Position numbers and translations under genes: made by a program. A stretch of DNA of 64,000 bases from Kribbella sp. NBC_00382. GTDB taxonomy: Bacteria; Actinomycetota; Actinomycetes; Propionibacteriales; Kribbellaceae. The notes under the pieces were generated by a model. That model was not told the DNA's origin. It searched no databases and saw only the letters and a list, made by a program, of their open reading frames with translations. This document shows positions 24,865 through 33,888 of this stretch, one piece after another; positions within the stretch are counted from its first letter, which is position 1, and each line of letters opens with the position of its first letter. The stretch is taken from NCBI RefSeq assembly GCF_036067295.1, contig NZ_CP107954.1, positions 1,736,001 to 1,800,000 of the forward strand, given 5' to 3'.

Positions 24865-25869
24865 ATGAAGAAGCTCATCAACGACCCTGCCGATGTTGTG
24901 AGTGAAGCGCTGCAAGGAATGGCCGCAGCGCACCCCGATCGCCTCCGGGTGGATCTGGAGAACCGGATCGTCTACCGCAAGGAAGCGCCGAGATCGGGGA
25001 AGGTCGGGCTGATCTCCGGCGGTGGGTCGGGACACGAGCCGCTGCACGGTGGGTTCGTCGGGCTCGGGATGCTGGACGCCGCCTGTGCGGGTGAGGTGTT
25101 CACCTCGCCGGTGCCCGACCAGATGATGGCCGCGACCAAGGCCGTCGACGCGGGCGCCGGAGTACTGCACATCGTGAAGAACTACACCGGCGACGTGATG
25201 AACTTCGAGATGGCCGCCGAACTGGCCGCCGCCGACGCCGGGGTCGAAGTACTGTCCGTCGTCACCGACGACGACGTCGCGGTGCAGGACAGCCTCTACA
25301 CCGCCGGGCGCCGTGGCGTCGGCGTGACCGTGCTGCTGGAGAAGATCGTCGGCGCCGCGGCCGAGGAAGGCATGCCGCTGCAGCAGGTCGCCGACCTGGC
25401 GAAGCGGGTCAACGACAACGGCCGCAGCATGGGCATGGCGCTGACGTCGTGCACCGTACCGGCCGCCGGCAAGCCGACCTTCGAACTGGCCGAGAACGAG
25501 ATGGAGGTCGGCATCGGCATCCACGGCGAACCCGGCCGGAAACGGTTGCCTTTGGCACCGGCCAAGGACATCGCTGCACTGCTCGTCGACCCGGTGTTGT
25601 CGGATCTGCCTTACCAGCAAGGCGATTCGGTGATTGCCTTCGTCAACGGCATGGGCGGTACGCCGCTGCTCGAGCTCTACCTGATGTACAACGAGGTACA
25701 GCAGTTGCTGGACCGCGCCGGGATCACCGTCGCGCGCTCGCTGGTCGGCAACTACATCACCTCGCTCGAGATGGCCGGCTGCTCGGTCACCCTGCTGAAA
25801 GTGGACGACGAACTGGTACGTCTCTGGGACGCACCGGTGAACACCCCCGGCCTACGCTGGGGAGCGTGA
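24865..25869 (+). CDS. dhaK: PTS-dependent dihydroxyacetone kinase subunit DhaK
   Basis: A 334-residue subunit that binds dihydroxyacetone covalently. His220 in [10 protein letters not shown] is the hemiaminal-forming histidine, and SGGGSGHEP (51-59) supplies the second binding histidine. It transfers phosphate from DhaL to dihydroxyacetone, giving DHAP for glycolysis. ATG 24865 follows GATGGG; the frame is open six codons further upstream. First gene of dhaK-dhaL-dhaM. Confidence 0.96.
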   Translation: MKKLINDPADVVSEALQGMAAAHPDRLRVDLENRIVYRKEAPRSGKVGLISGGGSGHEPLHGGFVGLGMLDAACAGEVFTSPVPDQMMAATKAVDAGAGVLHIVKNYTGDVMNFEMAAELAAADAGVEVLSVVTDDDVAVQDSLYTAGRRGVGVTVLLEKIVGAAAEEGMPLQQVADLAKRVNDNGRSMGMALTSCTVPAAGKPTFELAENEMEVGIGIHGEPGRKRLPLAPAKDIAALLVDPVLSDLPYQQGDSVIAFVNGMGGTPLLELYLMYNEVQQLLDRAGITVARSLVGNYITSLEMAGCSVTLLKVDDELVRLWDAPVNTPGLRWGA

Positions 25870-25871
25870 GC

Positions 25872-26492
25872 ATGGGAGTGGAGAACTTCGCGAATTGGTT
25901 GCGTGAGGCATCGGGTGTGTTTCATGAGAACGCGGCGTATCTGACCGAGTTGGATTCGGCGATCGGGGATGCGGACCACGGGAGCAACATGGATCGTGGG
26001 TTCGCTGCCGTGGTCGCGGTGTTGGACGAGAGCAGCTTCTCTTCAGTTGATGAGCTGATGAAGAAGGCGGGGATGACGCTCGTCAGCAAGGTCGGCGGGG
26101 CTAGCGGGCCGTTGTACGGGACGTTCTTCTTGCGTTTCGGGGCGGCGTTGGCTGGTGCTGAGATCACGCCTGCGAGTGTTGGTGACGCTTTGAAGGCCGG
26201 TGTTGGCGGGATTCTTGCCCGGGGCAAGGCGGAGTTGGGCGACAAGACCATGTACGACGCTTGGGCGCCGGCGCTGGAGGCGTACGACTCCGCGGTTGCC
26301 GGCGGGGCGGATCTTGGCGGGGCGCTCACGGCGGCGGCTGAGGCGGCTGCGAAGGGGCGGGACGCGACTACTCCGTTGGTGGCGCGCAAGGGGCGGGCTA
26401 GCTATCTCGGTGAGCGTAGCGCGGGGCATCAGGATCCGGGGGCGACCAGTACGACGTTGTTGCTGGAGTCGGCTGCTCGCACACTTGCATGA
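25872..26492 (+). CDS. dhaL: Dihydroxyacetone kinase subunit DhaL
   Basis: A 206-residue ADP-binding subunit. The metal-binding signature GDADHGSNMDRG (32-43) and the nucleotide-loop segments KVGGASGPLYGTFF and GHQDPGATST are intact. In the PTS-type enzyme the nucleotide stays bound and is rephosphorylated by DhaM. ATG 25872 has GGGGAG seven bases upstream; a GTG at 25866 overlapping the dhaK stop is an alternative. Confidence 0.96.
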   Translation: MGVENFANWLREASGVFHENAAYLTELDSAIGDADHGSNMDRGFAAVVAVLDESSFSSVDELMKKAGMTLVSKVGGASGPLYGTFFLRFGAALAGAEITPASVGDALKAGVGGILARGKAELGDKTMYDAWAPALEAYDSAVAGGADLGGALTAAAEAAAKGRDATTPLVARKGRASYLGERSAGHQDPGATSTTLLLESAARTLA

Positions 26493-28912
26493 TCGGGATC
26501 GTGGTTGTTTCGCACAGCCGGGCGTTGGCGGATGCGGCGGTCGGGTTGGCTTCGGAGATGGTTGCCGAGGGCGACCGGCCGGTGATCGCGGTGGCGGCTG
26601 GGCTGGACGAGACGACGTTCGGGACGGATGCGGCGGCGGTTGCTGAGGCGATCTCGGTTGCGGACAGTGCTGATGGCGTACTAGTTCTGCTTGATCTGGG
26701 CAGTGCGGTGATGAGTGCTGAGCTGGCGTTGGAGTTTGTGGATCCTGAGGTTGCTGAGCGGGTGAAATTGTCCAGCGCGCCTTTGGTGGAAGGGCTTGTG
26801 GCGGCCGTGGTGACGGCGTCGACCGGGGCGACGCTGGATGCGGTGCTGGCTGAGGCTTCGCGCGGGTTGGCTGGGAAGCAGGATCACCTTGGTGATGCTG
26901 TTGCCGTTGAGCCGGTGGTTGCTGAGGGCGACAGTTCCACGGAAGTTGTCGTGAGCAACGAACACGGGTTGCATGCGCGGCCGGCGGCGAAGGTTGTTGG
27001 GGTTGCTCAGCGGTTCGATGCGAAGGTGACGCTGACCAATCTGACGACTGGGAAAGGGCCGGTCGACGCGGGCAGCTTGAGCATGGTGGCGACGCTGAAT
27101 GCCCAGCAGGGGCATCGGTTGCGGATCAGTGCGAGCGGGCCTGAGGCGGATGTGGCGGTGGCGACGCTCAGCGCGTTGGCGGATCGCGGGTTTGATGACT
27201 TGCCGTCGGAGGCGGGTACGGCCGACGCGACTCCAGTACGGGCCGGCCGCAGCGGGTCAGGTTTGGATGTGGCGGTCGGGCCGGCGATCGTGGCTGATCA
27301 AGACGTTGACTTGAGCGGGTACCAGGCTGGTGATGTCGATGTTGAGCGGCAGCGGGCGAAGGATGGGATGCGGGTCGCTGAGGAGCAGTTGACGGCGCTG
27401 CGGGATGAGACGGCGAAGACGGTCGGGGCTGCGGAGGCGTCGATCTTCGATGCGCAGTTGGCTTTGCTCGGCGATGTGATGGTGCAGGATGCGGTCTTCC
27501 GGGCGATCACGCAAGGCGAGGACAAGAGCGCGCCGGACGCGTGGAAGGCGGCGTTGGACGCGGTCGCGGCAGACTTCGAGGGGCTTGACGATCCGTACCA
27601 GCGTGAGCGCGCCCAGGACGTCCGAAGCGTGCGCGATCGGGTACTACGCGCGCTGGTCGGAACCGCAGCTGGGGGCGACCTTGCGGCGGGCGGCGGTCCT
27701 GGCGGAGGGGACCATGCGGCCGCTGGAGTGCTCGTCGTACGGGAGCTTGACGCGGCGACGGCTGCTGGGGTTGATGCTGAGCGGATTGTTGGGATCGCAG
27801 TCCGGGCTGCTGGTACGACGGGGCATGGGGTGATCGTGGCTCGGTCGCGGGGGATTCCGGTGATTACTGGGATCGGGGACGTGGTGGTGCCGGCCGGGGC
27901 GGTGGTGGGGTTCGATGCTCGGGCGCACGAGTTCGTTGTCGGGCCGGCGGATGGTGGGGAGCGGTTGCGGGCCGTCGTACGGGGGCGGGCGGGTGAGCGG
28001 GAAGCGGCGCTGGCGGAGGCTGAGCGGCCTGCGGTGACGTTGGATGGGACGACGATCGCGGTGTTTGCGAACGTCGGGTCGGTGCAGGATGCGGCGGATG
28101 CGCGGGGTGCTGACGGGTCTGGGTTGGTGCGGACCGAGGTGCTGTTCGGTGAGCGGCGGGTTGCGCCGACCGTTGAGGAGCAGGTGGAGGTGTTCCGTGC
28201 GATTGCGGCTGCCCTTCACGGGAAGTCGATCACGATCCGGACCTGGGATATCGGAGGCGACAAGCCGCTCGCGTTCCTGCCGCAGGAGCGGGAGGCGAAT
28301 CCGTTCCTGGGTGAGCGTGGGATCCGGGTGTTCCGCCGGCGGCCCGAGCTGCTGCGCGACCAGTTGACGGCGATCTGCCGGGTGGCGGCCGAGACGCCGG
28401 TCCAAGTGATGTTCCCGATGGTCACGACGGCCGAGGAGGTCGCGTGGGCGCGCGCGGAACTGGCTGCACTGAAGCCGCCCGAGGGTTTGAAGGTCGGCAT
28501 CATGATCGAGGTGCCGGCTGCGGCCTTGCGGATCACCACGCTGGCCGCCGGGCTCGACTTCGTCAGCATCGGGAGCAACGACCTCACGCAGTACACGACA
28601 GCGACCGATCGCGGGAACAGCGCGGTCGCCGGGCTCGCGGACGGGTTGGATCCGGCGGTGCTGCAGCTGATCGACCGCGTCGTACGCGGAGTGCCGGACG
28701 GCGTCGAGGTGGCCGTCTGCGGTGATCTGGCCAGCGATCCGGATGCGGCTGTACTGCTCGCCGGGCTTGGAGTTCACGAGCTGAGCGCTGTCGGTCCGCA
28801 GGTACCGGTGATCAAGGCGCGTTTGCGGCAGACCGACCTGGCCGAGGCTGCGACGCATGCCGCCGCATCCCTCGCGATGCCCAGTGCGACCGCTGTGCGA
28901 GCTCAGCTGTAG
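26489..28912 (+). CDS. dhaM: DhaM-HPr-enzyme I fusion phosphotransferase
   Basis: An 807-residue multidomain protein that carries phosphate from PEP to DhaL. Domains in order: EIIA-Man/DhaM (1-130, His9 in VVSHS); HPr (152-238, His162 in NEHGLHARPAA); enzyme I (about 260-807, phospho-His446 in TTGHGVIVARS). The PEP-binding barrel is complete: GLVRTEVLF, TWDIGGDKPLAF, NPFLGERGIR, GSNDLTQYT and Cys744 in VCGDLA. E. coli DhaM has only an N-terminal piece of enzyme I, so this version could work without the general PTS enzymes. ATGA overlap with dhaL (26489-26492). Confidence 0.94.
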   Translation: MIGIVVVSHSRALADAAVGLASEMVAEGDRPVIAVAAGLDETTFGTDAAAVAEAISVADSADGVLVLLDLGSAVMSAELALEFVDPEVAERVKLSSAPLVEGLVAAVVTASTGATLDAVLAEASRGLAGKQDHLGDAVAVEPVVAEGDSSTEVVVSNEHGLHARPAAKVVGVAQRFDAKVTLTNLTTGKGPVDAGSLSMVATLNAQQGHRLRISASGPEADVAVATLSALADRGFDDLPSEAGTADATPVRAGRSGSGLDVAVGPAIVADQDVDLSGYQAGDVDVERQRAKDGMRVAEEQLTALRDETAKTVGAAEASIFDAQLALLGDVMVQDAVFRAITQGEDKSAPDAWKAALDAVAADFEGLDDPYQRERAQDVRSVRDRVLRALVGTAAGGDLAAGGGPGGGDHAAAGVLVVRELDAATAAGVDAERIVGIAVRAAGTTGHGVIVARSRGIPVITGIGDVVVPAGAVVGFDARAHEFVVGPADGGERLRAVVRGRAGEREAALAEAERPAVTLDGTTIAVFANVGSVQDAADARGADGSGLVRTEVLFGERRVAPTVEEQVEVFRAIAAALHGKSITIRTWDIGGDKPLAFLPQEREANPFLGERGIRVFRRRPELLRDQLTAICRVAAETPVQVMFPMVTTAEEVAWARAELAALKPPEGLKVGIMIEVPAAALRITTLAAGLDFVSIGSNDLTQYTTATDRGNSAVAGLADGLDPAVLQLIDRVVRGVPDGVEVAVCGDLASDPDAAVLLAGLGVHELSAVGPQVPVIKARLRQTDLAEAATHAAASLAMPSATAVRAQL

Positions 28913-29538
28913 TAGCGGAGCTCCACGACGTTGAAGCCGTTGGTGCGGGACTCCTTCGGCGGGAGGGCGTAGGCGTCGCCGGGCTGGAGGTAGGTGACGT
29001 CCGGGCTCTCCAGGTCCAGGTCGACGATCAGGGTCGGGTGTGCGCCGGTGTTCCAGGTGTAGGTCTCGCCGGCGTCGGGAGTGACGTGGATGACCTGTAC
29101 GTCGGTGTCGTCGACGACCACCTTGGCGGGGATCTCGCCGACTTCGGAGAACCGGCCGACGCCCTCGCCTGGTGCGTACGGCTCGCCGGAGGCTTCCTCG
29201 CCGAGGTCGAGGAGTTCGATCAGGCGGTTGAGGTACGGGGAATCGCCGTCGTTGGTGAGCATGTGGACCGGGGACACCGGGCGGTAGACCGAGCCGCCGA
29301 TGGTCTCGCTGAGTTCGCGGGCCGCGCTGCCGTCGAGCCAGTCCATGTGGCAGGGCGAGGTCGCCAGGCACAGGACGACGTACGGGTTGTGGTGGAGATG
29401 CCAGGCCTGGGCCTCACCCGGCGCGAGGGAGACCTCCCAGACACGGACGCGGGTGTTCTCCAGCAGTACCCGGGTACCGATCTCGCCGAGGGTGACCTCG
29501 GTACCGTCGGGGGCCTGGACGGTGGTGCCTGCGGTCAT
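28903..29538 (-). CDS. Cupin-domain protein
   Basis: A 211-residue double-stranded beta-helix protein. The first cupin motif is in WHLHHNPYVVLCL, and a second barrel half has TPDAGETYTWNTGAHPTLIVD and LQPGDAYALPPKE. No signal peptide. The 3' end overlaps the dhaM gene convergently by ten bases; the start codon region is overlapped by the acetyltransferase stop (ATGA, 29535-29538). Substrate unknown, perhaps a small hydroxylated carboxylate. Confidence 0.8.
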   Translation of the reverse strand: MTAGTTVQAPDGTEVTLGEIGTRVLLENTRVRVWEVSLAPGEAQAWHLHHNPYVVLCLATSPCHMDWLDGSAARELSETIGGSVYRPVSPVHMLTNDGDSPYLNRLIELLDLGEEASGEPYAPGEGVGRFSEVGEIPAKVVVDDTDVQVIHVTPDAGETYTWNTGAHPTLIVDLDLESPDVTYLQPGDAYALPPKESRTNGFNVVELRYYS

Positions 29539-30086
29539 CGTTTGTCTCCAAATTGATCAATTGGGCGTTCCATCGCGACCCCGCCCAGCACGACGCCGTC
29601 GGGCATCGTCAGCTCGGCGGCCTCGATCTCGGTGAAGCCGAACGACTTGTACAGCGGTACTCCGGGCAGCGTCGACATCAACGCCAACTGGGTGAAGCCG
29701 GCGGTGCGTGCAGCGTCAACGCAGGCGGTCAGGATCGCCCGGCCGAGCCCGCGCCGGGTCCAGTCGCCGCGGACGAACATCGCACGGATCCTGGCCGGCT
29801 CGGTGGCGGGGTCGAGCAGCCGGTCGTCGGCGCCGGCTGCCGAACCGTTGAAGAGTTTGTTGCGCCGGCTCCAGCCACCGCAGGCGACGATCTCGCCGTT
29901 GGCCTCGTGGACGTAGTACGTGCCGTCCTCGATCAGCGCGAGGTCAAGCCCTGCGATGTGTACCTCGGCACTCGCGACCTGTACGTCGTCGTAGTACGCC
30001 GGGAAGAGGCTGCGCACGGAGGCCTGCATCAACTCCGTGATGGCAGGCGCGTCCGCGGGCACGGCAAGTCGTTGCAGCGGCTCCAC
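29535..30086 (-). CDS. GNAT-family N-acetyltransferase
   Basis: A 183-residue acetyltransferase. The acetyl-CoA-binding motif is RAMFVRGDWTRRGLGRAILTACVDAA (Arg/Gln-x-x-Gly-x-Gly/Ala pattern), followed by GVPLYKSFGFTEIEAAEL in the last strand-helix unit. Acceptor substrate unknown. It is coupled to the cupin gene. Confidence 0.88.
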   Translation of the reverse strand: MEPLQRLAVPADAPAITELMQASVRSLFPAYYDDVQVASAEVHIAGLDLALIEDGTYYVHEANGEIVACGGWSRRNKLFNGSAAGADDRLLDPATEPARIRAMFVRGDWTRRGLGRAILTACVDAARTAGFTQLALMSTLPGVPLYKSFGFTEIEAAELTMPDGVVLGGVAMERPIDQFGDKR

Positions 30087-30100
30087 GGGCCCAGGCTATT

Positions 30101-30433
30101 TCAGCCGCGGGGCGCGTACATGATCAGCCCTACCCCGGCGAGACAGACAGCCGCGCCGGCCACATCCCAACGATCCGGCCGGAACCCGTCGAGCACCATG
30201 CCCCAGGCAAGCGACCCGGCCACGAAGACCCCGCCGTACGCCGCCAGAATCCGCCCGAAGTTCGCATCGGGCTGCAACGTCGCCACGAACCCATAGGCGC
30301 CCAAGGCAACCATCCCACCGAGCACCCACACCACTCCCCGATGCTCCCGAACCCCTTGCCAGACAAGCCACGCCCCACCGATCTCAGCCACCGCCGCCAA
30401 CCCGAACAACCCGATCGAACGCAGTACGGTCAT
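30101..30433 (-). CDS. YnfA/UPF0060-family membrane protein
   Basis: A 110-residue inner-membrane protein with four predicted helices and the YnfA-type segments [44 protein letters not shown] and [20 protein letters not shown]. Homologues are small putative transporters related to the SMR/EamA group. It has the standard family length and lies just upstream of the acetyltransferase gene. Confidence 0.88.
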   Translation of the reverse strand: MTVLRSIGLFGLAAVAEIGGAWLVWQGVREHRGVVWVLGGMVALGAYGFVATLQPDANFGRILAAYGGVFVAGSLAWGMVLDGFRPDRWDVAGAAVCLAGVGLIMYAPRG

Positions 30434-30442
30434 GCTCGGAGG

Positions 30443-31186
30443 TTATGTGATCTGGTTGAGCACCGACACAACCAGAACCACCAGCACCACTACCGCGAAG
30501 ACCCATCCGGCCGGGGTGATGTGAACCCTGTCGAACTCCTCCGCGTCCGGCTCCATCGCTGGAGGCTCTTCATCCGGCAGCGGCGCGACCGGTTCCGGCG
30601 CCATCGGCTTGCGGGCCAGCTCTTGCAGGCCTTCGCTGACTCCGAACAGCTTCTTGCGGCCTGCCACGGTCAGGCAGTACCTCGGGCCGTCGGCGGGCCT
30701 GGTCAGCTTGGCGACCATTGACTCCCGGATCGCCTGATCCAGCAGTCGCCCGGTCGCCTGCCCGGACAGTCCCAGGTCCAGGGCCAACTCGGCCCGCGTA
30801 CGGGAGCCGTCGAGCAGCGCGGCCAGCAGCTTCCGCCGGTCCTGGTGAGAGCCATTAACCACCTGCGCCTTCGCGCGCCGGCGTACCGGTTGTCGTGGTC
30901 GCCGCCGGAGCCGCCACGGGGTGATCATCGCCACCTGAAACGACAGTGACGACTCTTGGGAGAACTGCGCGGTGAGTGGCTGTGCGCTTGCCACACCAAG
31001 CTCAGTCAGCCCGTACTCCGGTCTGTCACGACCCCCTGGCACCCTCGCCACCAGCGACCGCTGGATCATCGAGTCGATGAGCTCGCCCGCCTGATGCTCG
31101 GGGAGTTGCAGCCACGACGCCAGCCGATCACGCGTCGTCAGCCCCGCGGCCAGCACCACCAGCACCACTTGCTCTTCGGGGGTCAT
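30443..31186 (-). CDS. Membrane-anchored protein with two winged-helix repeats
   Basis: A 247-residue protein and the last of a four-gene operon. Two winged-helix-like modules, about 5-65 (VLVVLAAGLTTRDRLASWLQL, LIDSMIQRSLVARV) and about 118-185 (RRKLLAALLDGSRTRAELALDLGLSG), are separated by a basic linker; an acidic, proline-rich stretch follows and a single C-terminal transmembrane helix (about 226-245) ends the protein. ATG 31186 overlaps the upstream stop by four bases. No annotated family known to me. Confidence 0.7.
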   Translation of the reverse strand: MTPEEQVVLVVLAAGLTTRDRLASWLQLPEHQAGELIDSMIQRSLVARVPGGRDRPEYGLTELGVASAQPLTAQFSQESSLSFQVAMITPWRLRRRPRQPVRRRAKAQVVNGSHQDRRKLLAALLDGSRTRAELALDLGLSGQATGRLLDQAIRESMVAKLTRPADGPRYCLTVAGRKKLFGVSEGLQELARKPMAPEPVAPLPDEEPPAMEPDAEEFDRVHITPAGWVFAVVVLVVLVVSVLNQIT

Positions 31187-31878
31187 CGGCGGCGGGACCT
31201 GGACCAGGTGACGTATGTCCCGATCAGCGGGCTGATGGTGAAGATCAAGCCGAACACGGTGTCGGCGACGTTGAACGGTCCGCGGAAGAACGCCAGCCCG
31301 CTCACGAAGATCGGTGCCGACAACCCAGCGACGACGAGCCCAAGCGCCGTCGAGCGCCGGGGCGCTGGCGAGCCGTCGCGGGTTCCAGCTGGTGCCGGGA
31401 CAGCCGGCGCGGCCGACCCGGGTGTTGCCGGGACAGCTGGCGCGGCCGAGCGGACCGACCGGTCCTGGCCGGTCAGCCGGAGCCCTGACGGCCGCAGCTT
31501 TCCGGCCGGCTGCTGCACCCGCCGGACTTTTCCGATCGGCTGCCGGAGGCGTCGGCGAGCACCAGGCGAGCGCCGCATCGGTGGTGGCGAACCGGGCGCG
31601 ATGCTCCGCCGGACCTGCTTCACCCGCTCGTGCAGGTTGTCGCCTGAGTAGTCGGCCGCCTTGATGAGCGCCCGCGCCGCCCCTTGCCCCGTGCGAGTCA
31701 GCTCGTACTGCGATTCGCCGCTCAACCACCGCACGCTGCTCACCAGCGAATCGCGGACCAACTCCTCCAGCAACCGCCCAGCCACCTCCTCGCTGACCAG
31801 CGCGTCCACCACCACCTGCTCAAGCGTGAGCACCCTCCCCTCGAGAACCACTAACACCGCGTACCGATCCGCGCTCAC
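31183..31878 (-). CDS. Membrane protein with N-terminal winged helix
   Basis: A 231-residue protein: a winged-helix-like module (about 1-70, YAVLVVLEGRVLTLEQVVVDAL and YELTRTGQGAARAL), a long basic Arg/Pro/Ala linker (about 85-175) and two C-terminal transmembrane helices (about 180-225). GTG 31878 is chosen because AGGAGG is five bases upstream and it overlaps the previous stop (GTGA, 31875-31878). It is part of the same operon as its neighbours and shares their modular plan. Confidence 0.7.
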   Translation of the reverse strand: MSADRYAVLVVLEGRVLTLEQVVVDALVSEEVAGRLLEELVRDSLVSSVRWLSGESQYELTRTGQGAARALIKAADYSGDNLHERVKQVRRSIAPGSPPPMRRSPGARRRLRQPIGKVRRVQQPAGKLRPSGLRLTGQDRSVRSAAPAVPATPGSAAPAVPAPAGTRDGSPAPRRSTALGLVVAGLSAPIFVSGLAFFRGPFNVADTVFGLIFTISPLIGTYVTWSRSRRR

Positions 31879-32369
31879 ACCGGCCTCCTGCGAGGCGCGC
31901 GTCGGGTACGTCGGTTGGGAGACGACCACCAGAACCAGGCCAAGGAGCTCCAGAGGAGCGCGCTGGCGCAGACGATTGCGCCGCCCCTGAGCTCGCTCTG
32001 GCCATCGGGGAACAGCAGATACAGCAGGCCCAGCAGGAAGAACGGCACGGCTACGCCGACCGCCAGCCCGAGTACAACCGAACGCCAGGCTTGTGGCGGC
32101 TCGATCGGTAGCTTGGCGGTGGCGAACACCAACCCCGGCAGCCCTTCGAATACCTCGGCCAGGTCAGCGCGGGAGGTAGCGACGTACAAGAGATCGGTAC
32201 GAGTGATGAGCTCGTCCATCGTCAGCCGCCCGACCGCGTACTGCTGAGCCAGCGCAGCCGAACAGTCCGAACGTTGCTGATCGGTCAGCCGCAACCGTTC
32301 CGCCCGCACCCGGGCCACCGGCTGCCGCACCGGCTTGGCAGCGCTCTCGCCCCTCGGTTGCTGGCTCAT
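31875..32369 (-). CDS. DUF1707-domain membrane protein
   Basis: A 164-residue protein. The DUF1707 module (about 25-78) reads RLTDQQRSDCSAALAQQYAVGRLTMDELITR with the downstream LAEVFEGLPGL ending; two transmembrane helices follow (about 92-115 and 122-145) and a basic tail closes it. Unlike its neighbours it has no winged helix. The start ATG overlaps the upstream stop by four bases. Confidence 0.8.
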   Translation of the reverse strand: MSQQPRGESAAKPVRQPVARVRAERLRLTDQQRSDCSAALAQQYAVGRLTMDELITRTDLLYVATSRADLAEVFEGLPGLVFATAKLPIEPPQAWRSVVLGLAVGVAVPFFLLGLLYLLFPDGQSELRGGAIVCASALLWSSLAWFWWSSPNRRTRRAPRRRPV

Positions 32370-33127
32370 CGAGGTGGGTTGCTGGTTCGTGAGGAGCGGA
32401 GCATGCTGAAGATCGTTCTCAGGGCGGGGTAGGCGAAGAAGATGGAGCCGCCGAGGAACATCGCGGCGCCGAGGAACTCCTCTGGGGTCGAGGCGCCTTT
32501 CAGGATTCCGATGCCGGCAAGGAAGAACGGGAGGCAGAAGAGGAGCCTCAGGGCCAGAGAACCGGCCTGGATGGCGGAGCCGACCTGCTGCAACGGGTGC
32601 TGCGCAGGCGGCAAGCCCTCGCCATAGAAGGGCGGTGGCCGCAGCCCGTCGAAGACTTCCCGGAGCTGTCCGTGGGTGACCGCCGCCGCCAGCATGCGTT
32701 GTCGCCTCATCAACTCGGCCGAGGTGATGAGACGCTGCTCGTGTTGCTGCCTCAGCGAGGCGTCACAGCGGTCCCGATCGTCGTCTGTGAGCGGCACCTC
32801 GGCCATCTGTTCGCGGGTGGCGGCGATGCCCGCCTGGTGGTGAGCCGACGACGCCGCCTTCAGGAAGTCGCCCCAGCCGACCGGCCCGTCCTTCGCGAGG
32901 CCGCGCATCATCGTCCGCTTGCCGACACCGTGCGGACTCAGCCTGTACTCCGCGCGCCCACCCTGCTCGTACTTCGTGACGTAACCCTCAGCGATGAGCT
33001 CCGCCAGCAGCCGCCCGACCTGCTGCCGCTTGACCCCGGAGCTCTCGACCAGCTCCACCAGCGAGTACTGCGTCGTCTCCGACATCGCATTGAGCAGTCG
33101 GTACTCAGACTCGGTCGCCTCGGCCAT
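32366..33127 (-). CDS. Winged-helix plus DUF1707 membrane protein
   Basis: A 253-residue protein that joins the two modules seen separately in its neighbours: a MarR-like winged helix (about 5-75, YSLVELVESSGVKRQQVGRLLAELIAEGYV), a DUF1707 segment (about 113-170, PLTDDDRDRCDASLRQQH and LREVFDGLRPP) and a C-terminal transmembrane hairpin (about 195-240). ATG 33127 is chosen because it has GGGGG four bases upstream and starts the folded domain; the frame is open further upstream. First gene of the operon, divergent from the ECF sigma gene. Confidence 0.75.
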   Translation of the reverse strand: MAEATESEYRLLNAMSETTQYSLVELVESSGVKRQQVGRLLAELIAEGYVTKYEQGGRAEYRLSPHGVGKRTMMRGLAKDGPVGWGDFLKAASSAHHQAGIAATREQMAEVPLTDDDRDRCDASLRQQHEQRLITSAELMRRQRMLAAAVTHGQLREVFDGLRPPPFYGEGLPPAQHPLQQVGSAIQAGSLALRLLFCLPFFLAGIGILKGASTPEEFLGAAMFLGGSIFFAYPALRTIFSMLRSSRTSNPPR

Positions 33128-33276
33128 TCGTCCCCCAGCATCCGCCGATCCACCCCAGACCCGCACAGCCAGTAGTTTCCCAGCCCAGACGGTCATCCAG
33201 TCGAGAACAGCTCTGCCGGTTGCTGCAATCCGGGTGGGGTGAAATGGGCGGACAGGGTGCCGGACATGTGTGGGGC

Positions 33277-33888
33277 ATGACGCAGACACCGACGAGGGCC
33301 CGGCCGGGGCCAGTGAGCGAGGCGGGCGTGGACGACGTACCGCGGGACCGCCGGCAGGAGCGATTCGAACAGTTCTTCGCGGCCAACCGGGAGGCGGTAC
33401 TCGGGTACCTGCTCCGCCGGACCGGCGACCGGCACGACGCCGCCGACCTGCTCGCCGACACGTTCCTGGTCGCCTGGCGCCGGCTGGACGACGTACCGGC
33501 CGGTGACGAGACCAGGCCTTGGCTGTACGGCGTAGCGCGGCGGGCGCTCGCCAACCACCGGCGGGGCCAGGGGCGTCGGCATGCCTTGGCCGACCGGCTC
33601 CGCAGTGAGCTGACCGAGGCCGACGGGCCCGCGCCGACCATGCCCGACAACTCCCCCGCAGCCGTCGCCTTCCGCGCTCTGCCCGAGCAGGACAGGGAAC
33701 TGCTGTCCCTGGTGGCGTGGGAAGAGCTCGACACCGCCCAGATCGCGATCACCCTCGGCATCACCCGCAACGCAGTACGGATCAGGCTGCACCGCGCCCG
33801 GAAGCGGTTCGCCAAGTTGCTCACCGCCCCACTGGCCAACCGCCCCCTGGCCACGCTCAGAGAAGAGGCTTCCCATGAAGACGCATGA
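33277..33888 (+). CDS. ECF RNA polymerase sigma factor
   Basis: A 203-residue sigma factor. Region 2 (about 28-95) includes LGYLLRRTGDRHDAADLLADTFLVAWRRL and RPWLYGVARRALANHRR; region 4 (about 135-185) includes LPEQDRELLSLVAWEELDTAQIAITLG and NAVRIRLHRARKRF. ATG 33277 is chosen; the frame is open 19 codons upstream. It overlaps the following gene by 14 bases, as usual for a sigma factor with its regulator. Confidence 0.92.
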   Translation: MTQTPTRARPGPVSEAGVDDVPRDRRQERFEQFFAANREAVLGYLLRRTGDRHDAADLLADTFLVAWRRLDDVPAGDETRPWLYGVARRALANHRRGQGRRHALADRLRSELTEADGPAPTMPDNSPAAVAFRALPEQDRELLSLVAWEELDTAQIAITLGITRNAVRIRLHRARKRFAKLLTAPLANRPLATLREEASHEDA

